Positions 58,577 through 64,000 of a stretch of 64,000 nucleotides of DNA are shown here, piece after piece. Below the pieces are notes generated by a model, which was not told the origin of the DNA, did no database searches, and saw only the letters and a list, made by a program, of their open reading frames with translations. The stretch spans positions 44,373,348-44,437,347 of the forward strand of contig OX344764.1 in the NCBI GenBank assembly GCA_947034895.1, given 5' to 3'. The translations under genes were made by a program, and so were the position numbers. How positions within the stretch are numbered: position 1 is the first letter of the stretch; the number at the start of each line of letters is the position of its first letter. The stretch comes from Rhytidiadelphus loreus. Lineage: Eukaryota > Streptophyta > Bryopsida > Hypnales > Hylocomiaceae.

Positions 58577-61500
58577 ATGAGCAAGGATTGGTCTTCTTGG
58601 TATGGCTTCCCGGAGGTTGGTAAAGTGCAATGCCGGTATTGCAACTTGGTGTTTGCCAAGAAAGTAAGCCGGTTGTTTAGCCACTTAGGATACCAAGGCA
58701 CATCGGGGGCTCGTGACAAAAGAATTAGCCTTTGCGCAAAAATGACATCTGAAGTTCGATCCAAATTTTTGGGTTGCCAAGGGGCGATCCCACGAAGATC
58801 GTCTCTAAACAATGTGGATGGCAGTGGCACACCTATGGCTATGCGGGAATGCGATAATTCAAATGGAAGAAACATGGCGCGGTCTACACATTCCGACTCA
58901 TGCACTGCACCGGAGAATTTGGATCCATTGTCTTCTGAAGTGAACCTCAGTACACAAAGATCAAGTGAGCGTGGTACTCCGCAGGGATCAAGTAGTAGGC
59001 CTCTGATTAGTCAGAAGCAAAGTAGTCTGGTGAATGGATTTGAAGAAGCAAATAAACACAAGTTGAATGCGGTGTGGGCCAATTTCTTTTATGCTGCAAA
59101 CATACCATTTGCTGTTGCGAGGAACCCAGCATTCAAAGAAGCGGTGAAGCGAACTGCCGAGTTTCAACGGCCTTATATCCCACCGTCTTATCACGACTTA
59201 CGCCATAAATTGCTTGACCAAGCAAAGGCAGACATTGAGGTCAATCTCCGAAAGCGGACCGAACACAGCATTAGGAAGTTTGGAGCAACATTGTCTATTG
59301 ATGGATGGACGGCGGTTATGAATCGGCCGTTGATAAATACCATGCTCGTGTCTTCTGCAGGTGAGCAATTCTTGGGAGCGGTGGATACGACAGGGCACGA
59401 AAAAAATGCAACATACTTGGCTGGCATACTTGAGAGCTTCATAGAACAAGTAGGCCCCAACAATGTGGTGCAGGTGAGTACAGATAATGTGTCAGTGAAC
59501 CCTGCAGTATGGAATTTGATATCTAGTAAATATCCCCACATTTTTTTTCAAGGTTGTGTGGTGCACGCCCTCAATTTGTTGCTGAAAAATTGGAGGAATG
59601 AACAATGGATTGAAGAGGTCGTGGAAAATGCCCGTATCGTGGTGAAATTCTTCAAGAAGCGACACATGCCACTTACAATATTTCGGAAGTACTCACCGGA
59701 ATATAATTTGTTGATGGCGGTGGAAACAAGGTTTGCCTCTAATTACAACATGATTGGGCGCATGTTGAAGGTCAATGGGAAGTTGCAACAAACAGTGACG
59801 GACCCGCAATGGGATGAATACGTAAGGAAGTTTGGGTGGAATTCCAAATCCCGCAATGAATGTCGGATGGTGAAGAAGATAATTTTGAGCGAGCATTTTT
59901 GGCGCCGTTGTCAGAATTTCAAGGACTTGTCGGCTCCCGTTGTAAATGGTCTACGTGACTTGGATGCAAAGAGACCATGCATAGGCAAGGTGCTACACAT
60001 AATGAGGAAATTAAAGAAACATGTCCTCTCTTTAGATAAACCGCCTTTTCGTTTATCCTCAGACCTTGCCATTCCACTAGTGCAACCGTATTATGCCCGA
60101 CGGGAATTGGTGGAGACCGATCTACATTATGCAGGAGCTTTGTTGAACCCCTACCTTTTTGAAGACCAAGAGCTAGCCGATGACCAAGATGCAATGGATG
60201 CATGCAAGCGTGTTCTAATGAAAATTTGCAAACAAGGGGAGTACGCCTCAGTCGTGAAAGAATTTGTAGCCTTCCGCCACAGGGAACCTCCATTTCACAA
60301 CATGTTGAACCCGGACGAGCAACAATTGTCGGCGCACGCTTGGTGGGATTTTGAAGGTGCGTGTGGGAAGTTCATTGCTCCAATTGCTAAGAGGATTTTG
60401 GCCCAACCGGTATCTTCGTCTTCATGTGAACAAAATTGGAGTAGCTATTCATTTGTTCACAACAAATTTCGAAACAAGTTGAAGCCACAGAGAGCCCAAG
60501 ATTTGGTGTATGTGTACACCAATTCCAAAGTCCTTTGTGCATCAAAGGAAAATGATGAGAAGAAGTGGTACACCAAGAATGTGGAGTCGGAAGATTCTAT
60601 GTCGGAGGACGAGCGTGATGAAGATGGTGAAGATGGTGAAGATGGTGATCCTCTATTCGATGACGAAGATGCTATGAACGATGACATCACCAATTTGGAT
60701 GATGAGCCGCTCCGGAGCACAAATCGGAACAATGAAGACGAGGATAGAAATGCGGAAGACATTTACAATTTTCCATTGGATGAGGACAATTGTGAATATG
60801 ATGAAGGTGGCCCTTCTATAGCTAAATTTGTAGATGGAACCGGGTTGTTGACTAGCGAAAAGATTCTAGCCAATACGGAAGACACTCATGCGCAAATAGT
60901 GGAGGAAAATGAGGCACTGTTTGTCAATGATTGCATCCCCCAAACAGATGAAGTGATTCCAATTCTCGAGAGTCTACCCATGGCAATGGCACTTGTAGAA
61001 GAAAATCCCGAAGTCAATGATATGGGAGAGTGTGGGGTGAAGTCTGACATGAATGTGGATAATACAAGTGTTGAATGTGTGGAAGTACCATCGAATGTAG
61101 ATGCACGTGTGACGGAGTTTGATCGTCCAATGCTAGTTCACAACGTCGAAGACCAGAAGCAAATTGTGCAAGATCTCCAATTACGACCACGTAGCGATCG
61201 TCCATCAGCACTACATACAAGAGGTAGTACAACTTTGAATGGTCCCGAAGGCTCAAGATTTGGGAAACAAGTTGAACAACATTTGACCAGTCCGACCGGA
61301 ATGCACCTTCGTGTCAATCCAGATCCATTCAATTCATCATGGAGCGATGATGAGAAGGACGAGACATTGGCATCAATGTTTGGTCAACGTTTTGGCCAAA
61401 CAAAACGTGATTCATTCAAATTGTCTGATGGAACATTGCAGCAGATGATTGGAGCAAAGATACCCAATCAAGGAGGATCGCAAGTAAGACCACCAATGGT

Positions 61501-61873
61501 GAAAGAATCCCACAAAGCTCGAAATAAAAGATTAATGGAGGCTTTTGCAATTTTCCCATCAAAGAGACAAAGTCTTGGTAAAACCCCTCTTGATGTATGT
61601 CAACCAATTTCTGCAAGGAAATTAAAACCGATTCATGGCCTTAAAGAAGGCATAGGAAAGTCTATACTAAGAGCCAAACAAGAGCAGAGGAAGGGCCGAC
61701 CAACGAGGTCAGTTGCATCCAAGCAAGTACAAGGAGGGGCAATTATACAATCTTTATCAGAGGATATGGAAAAGTCAGACAACGATGAAGATGAAGATTC
61801 GGGATGGGATACTAGAGGTCATAGTAGCGGGGCAGAGGTGAAAGGAGATAGTAATTATCAGCCTTCGAGATGA
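58577..61873 (+). CDS. Gene 4 of the hAT: transposase, 1,098 aa
   Basis: ATG 58577 (MSKDWSSWYGFPEVGK) to TGA 61873, uninterrupted. An N-terminal BED-type zinc finger uses C19-x2-C22, H36 and C53 and would bind the element's DNA. The DUF659/RNase-H-like core follows with SIDGWT (D242), VSTDN (D303), CVVHALNLLLKN and ETRFAS. The hAT C-terminal dimerisation region has SSSSCEQNWSSYSF (E618) and RNKLKPQRAQDLVYVY. D242, D303 and E618 fit the DDE catalytic triad. Beyond it lie about 400 extra residues, first strongly acidic (EDERDEDGEDGEDGD) then basic near the end, which typical hAT transposases of about 650-750 residues lack. It would cut and paste elements with CAGGGTTGAC ends. Confidence 0.93.
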   Translation: MSKDWSSWYGFPEVGKVQCRYCNLVFAKKVSRLFSHLGYQGTSGARDKRISLCAKMTSEVRSKFLGCQGAIPRRSSLNNVDGSGTPMAMRECDNSNGRNMARSTHSDSCTAPENLDPLSSEVNLSTQRSSERGTPQGSSSRPLISQKQSSLVNGFEEANKHKLNAVWANFFYAANIPFAVARNPAFKEAVKRTAEFQRPYIPPSYHDLRHKLLDQAKADIEVNLRKRTEHSIRKFGATLSIDGWTAVMNRPLINTMLVSSAGEQFLGAVDTTGHEKNATYLAGILESFIEQVGPNNVVQVSTDNVSVNPAVWNLISSKYPHIFFQGCVVHALNLLLKNWRNEQWIEEVVENARIVVKFFKKRHMPLTIFRKYSPEYNLLMAVETRFASNYNMIGRMLKVNGKLQQTVTDPQWDEYVRKFGWNSKSRNECRMVKKIILSEHFWRRCQNFKDLSAPVVNGLRDLDAKRPCIGKVLHIMRKLKKHVLSLDKPPFRLSSDLAIPLVQPYYARRELVETDLHYAGALLNPYLFEDQELADDQDAMDACKRVLMKICKQGEYASVVKEFVAFRHREPPFHNMLNPDEQQLSAHAWWDFEGACGKFIAPIAKRILAQPVSSSSCEQNWSSYSFVHNKFRNKLKPQRAQDLVYVYTNSKVLCASKENDEKKWYTKNVESEDSMSEDERDEDGEDGEDGDPLFDDEDAMNDDITNLDDEPLRSTNRNNEDEDRNAEDIYNFPLDEDNCEYDEGGPSIAKFVDGTGLLTSEKILANTEDTHAQIVEENEALFVNDCIPQTDEVIPILESLPMAMALVEENPEVNDMGECGVKSDMNVDNTSVECVEVPSNVDARVTEFDRPMLVHNVEDQKQIVQDLQLRPRSDRPSALHTRGSTTLNGPEGSRFGKQVEQHLTSPTGMHLRVNPDPFNSSWSDDEKDETLASMFGQRFGQTKRDSFKLSDGTLQQMIGAKIPNQGGSQVRPPMVKESHKARNKRLMEAFAIFPSKRQSLGKTPLDVCQPISARKLKPIHGLKEGIGKSILRAKQEQRKGRPTRSVASKQVQGGAIIQSLSEDMEKSDNDEDEDSGWDTRGHSSGAEVKGDSNYQPSR

Positions 61874-62137
61874 AAGGGATGTATAATTCATTATTCAAGT
61901 GTTCATGATGAATTGTTACATGGAAGCATGTAACGGCAATTTATTTTTTGAACCTATCATTGTAATGCACATGAACTTAATGATGTTCAAAATATCATCA
62001 AGGTTTTTTGTTTTTTCAATAGTCAAGCACTATTGACTGAAATTACATTGTGTGCATCATTTTCTGGATCAAGTATTACCTACAAAAATGTAATAGTATA
62101 ATGCATCAAATTTGGCTTCATGTACTGTTGTTTTATG
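61874..62137. other. 3' flank of the transposase gene
   Basis: AT-rich non-coding sequence holding the transcript end. No clear AATAAA is present. It leads into the right terminal array. Confidence 0.4.
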
Positions 62138-62385
62138 GATGTCCGCCCGTCCCCGCTGTCCGCCGTCCGCGGCTTCCGTCCACCGTCTGCGCCTTTCGTC
62201 CGCCGTCCGCGCGGACATGTCCGTCGTCCGCCCGTCCGCCCGTCGATCCGTCTGCCGACTGCGCCGACCGCCCATCCGCGTCGTCCGAACGGCCGACGAA
62301 TGCCGTCCACATCGTCCGCGCGTCCCGAAAATGTGGACGTCCGGACATCCGGACGTCCGAAAAATGGACGTGATTTTGCCCCGGA
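62138..62385. repeat. Array A5: right subterminal GTCCGC/GCGGAC array
   Basis: Dense but irregular GTCCGCCCGTCC, CCGTCCGC and GTCCG motifs run to within about 20 bp of the right end, finishing with CCGGACATCCGGACGTCC. It mirrors the left terminal array A1. Confidence 0.92.
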
Positions 62386-62396
62386 CGTTGAAATTC

Positions 62397-62406
62397 GTCA
62401 ACCCTG
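62397..62406 (-). repeat. Right terminal inverted repeat of the 15.8-kb hAT
   Basis: GTCAACCCTG, the exact inverse of the left end, followed by TSD CTGCAAAC at 62407-62414. Confidence 0.95.
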
Positions 62407-64000
62407 CTGCAAACGTAATAGCGAAACTTCCACACGAACTCTTTGGGCTAGAAGCCTTCTCCCTTAAAAATGCTTATCTACGTTGTATTAGCGAACAACT
62501 TCGTAATGCACTCAATGATCCAGGAAGATTAGGTACAATATATAAAGGACTCATACACCACATTTTGGCCAAATATGGTGGTTCAGAAAACATTCCAAGA
62601 ATCACACAACATGACTGTGTCAGATCACCTACAATACAAACTCTATTTCTACTCAAGAAAGAGGCAGGAATCCACCTCAAGAACATAATAGAAAGCTTCC
62701 AACTACATGCCACAGAACTTGAACAAGAATGGATGACACAATCAAATATCACTCTACCACACCAAAATTACAAACTCTCCCTTAAACTTTTACACAAACT
62801 CCTACTACATAACATACACAAAATAAAACATATCACACTCCCGAATGGCATAAATTTAATGTCACTTGAAGACTTTACAAAATACTATCATACTCCAACG
62901 AACATTGAAAAACGAGCTTTGAATATAGCAGAACAACTTTTCTGCTACCCAAGGTGTACACTCGAATGTTCAACACCTTGCCTAAGACATCCAAAAATAC
63001 GAACTCTCAAAGCACAATACATATCAGATAACCATGATTTAACACCCATAGCTCCACACAACCCCTTGTACCCTTTACCAACTCAACCTTCACAACAACA
63101 AACTCCTCCCTTACATATTCCAAATAATCCACTTAAATTTCCCATATGGAAAATACTAGATCATAAAACTAGGGTAACAAAAGACAAATACAAAATTTCA
63201 AAAAAATATACTACATATTTATGTCAATGGGCACCCCATAATAACATAACATATACTAAATGGTTACCACAAAGAGACCTTTTTCCTTTTAACCATCATG
63301 CGGTAATTGAACACAACACCTCTCTACTAACACAATATTATACACTACAACAACACAAGCATTATACAAACATTATTAGGGCAAATTTTGACCACGAACA
63401 AACTAGAGATGTAAGATTCATTCCACCTCCAACAATCATTCCACACACATACATCTCCACTATCGAATGCAACCCTGAAAAAGACATACTAACAAATACA
63501 CACACTCTCTTAACACAAAACGAACTAACACACATATACTTAGATACTGGCAAACACCTGATTACGATTCCCACCACTAGGTTGCAATGGCTATGGAAAC
63601 AATATCACACATCCATCTATAATACACATGGATTGGTTCCACCTACACAATCATTCGAAACTGAAATTATATGGTTATACCAACAATATAAATACAAAAA
63701 ATCCAAAAAAAATCCACTACACACACAACAACACAGTCTTCCACAAAGTATACTAGACTCACTAATAACAACATTCAACATATCCCATTCATACTTTTCT
63801 TCACCCATTACATGCTCTACACAGGTCACACAATTCTACTCTCCATACGAAAGGGATAAAATATTTGGATCACTTGGCAAAGCCTTTGACTACAAATGGA
63901 AAGGCATAGGATTTGCACACCCACACAATGAAGAAACAGCCCAACAAGCACTACATTGGTCTAGACTAGCAGCCAAACATGATCAAAACACTATAACTAT
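62407..64000 (+). pseudogene. LINE ORF2, C-terminal part, open to the window edge
   Basis: After the 15.8 kb hAT and its TSD the LINE frame resumes (…ANVIAKLPHELFGLEAFSL…) and stays open for about 530 codons with no stop. It first completes the region after the RT. A cysteine cluster follows at about 62943-62990 (C-x3-C-x3-C-x3-C), which could bind zinc. A conserved-looking block then ends the window (…FYSPYERDKIFGSLGKAF… and …GIGFAHPHNEETAQ…). This last block faintly recalls the PCIF1-type RNA methyltransferase fold; that is a guess from motif shape. No RNase H signature is seen before the edge. Confidence 0.75.

Larger units (their letters stand above)
46601..62406. mobile_element. 15.8-kb multi-gene hAT transposon
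   Basis: The ends are perfect 10-bp inverted repeats, CAGGGTTGAC (46601-46610) and GTCAACCCTG (62397-62406), flanked by a perfect 8-bp duplication CTGCAAAC (46593-46600 and 62407-62414). This is diagnostic of hAT insertion. Excising the element with one TSD copy restores the LINE frame (GLPKCTAN|VIAKLP). Inside are a complete-looking hAT transposase and three further genes: a UIM-like protein, a kinase-like protein and a RING-H2 protein. Five arrays of GCGGACGGC motifs lie at both ends and at each promoter. Most hAT elements are 2-6 kb with one gene, so size and gene content are exceptional. Identical TSDs suggest a fairly recent insertion. Confidence 0.93.
31495..64000 (+). mobile_element. 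APE-type non-LTR retrotransposon (LINE), split by two hAT insertions
   Basis: A GC-rich leader (from about 31495) is followed by ORF1 (33536-34509 + 41716-42421) and ORF2 (from about 42631, interrupted at 46600 and resuming at 62407). ORF2 has endonuclease, reverse transcriptase and a long C-terminal region that is still open at the window edge. Coding DNA is rich in A and C on the plus strand throughout, unlike the inserted elements. The left boundary is a guess from base composition. The 3' tail lies outside the window. Confidence 0.8.

Overview
The window looks like nuclear DNA of a land plant or close streptophyte relative with a large, transposon-filled genome. It is AT-rich, and almost every recognisable gene belongs to a mobile element. 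The transposase is of the BED/DUF659/hAT-dimerisation type common in plants. TATA-box promoters and a possible spliced gene are eukaryotic signs, and short CCCTAAA-type runs occur. I cannot name the species; a gymnosperm, fern or bryophyte would fit. I saw no tRNA, rRNA or CRISPR.

Region 1-31.4 kb is accessory sequence. It holds a decayed multi-exon minus-strand gene (about 10.3 kb down to 4.3 kb) with a strong TATA box far upstream near 12.67 kb. It also holds GC-rich tandem repeats (11.0-12.5 kb) and several copies of a 0.5-0.9 kb repeat whose ends read TTAA-(T/C)CCCTAAAGG. One copy carries a two-level nested insertion. Two unexplained motif fields lie at 20.5-22.1 kb (palindrome GACTATAGTC) and 25.0-25.4 kb.

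Region 31.5-64 kb is one long nest. The outer layer is an APE-type LINE with a two-part ORF1 and a damaged ORF2, running off the right edge. It is split twice. A 7.2 kb non-autonomous hAT (34510-41707, TSD GCAGTATT) sits in ORF1, and a 15.8 kb hAT (46601-62406, TSD CTGCAAAC) sits in ORF2. Removing each insert and one TSD copy rejoins the LINE reading frames, so both boundaries are firm.

The 15.8 kb hAT is the main discovery candidate. Its order is: TIR; array A1; gene 1 (366 aa, UIM-like motif); converging kinase-like gene 2; array A2; array A3; gene 3 (about 1,095 aa, coiled coil and RING-H2); array A4; transposase (1,098 aa); array A5; TIR. Genes 1 and 3 share a novel domain of about 90 residues. 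Each gene is headed by an array of the motif GCGGACGGC plus a TATA-like box, and A3 and A4 have exact 21-bp phasing. I infer a multi-gene transposon whose promoters and ends carry the same motif, so the transposase could bind and co-regulate all of them. The cargo hints at ubiquitin and kinase signalling. A CACTA-like element has since landed just upstream of the kinase-like gene.
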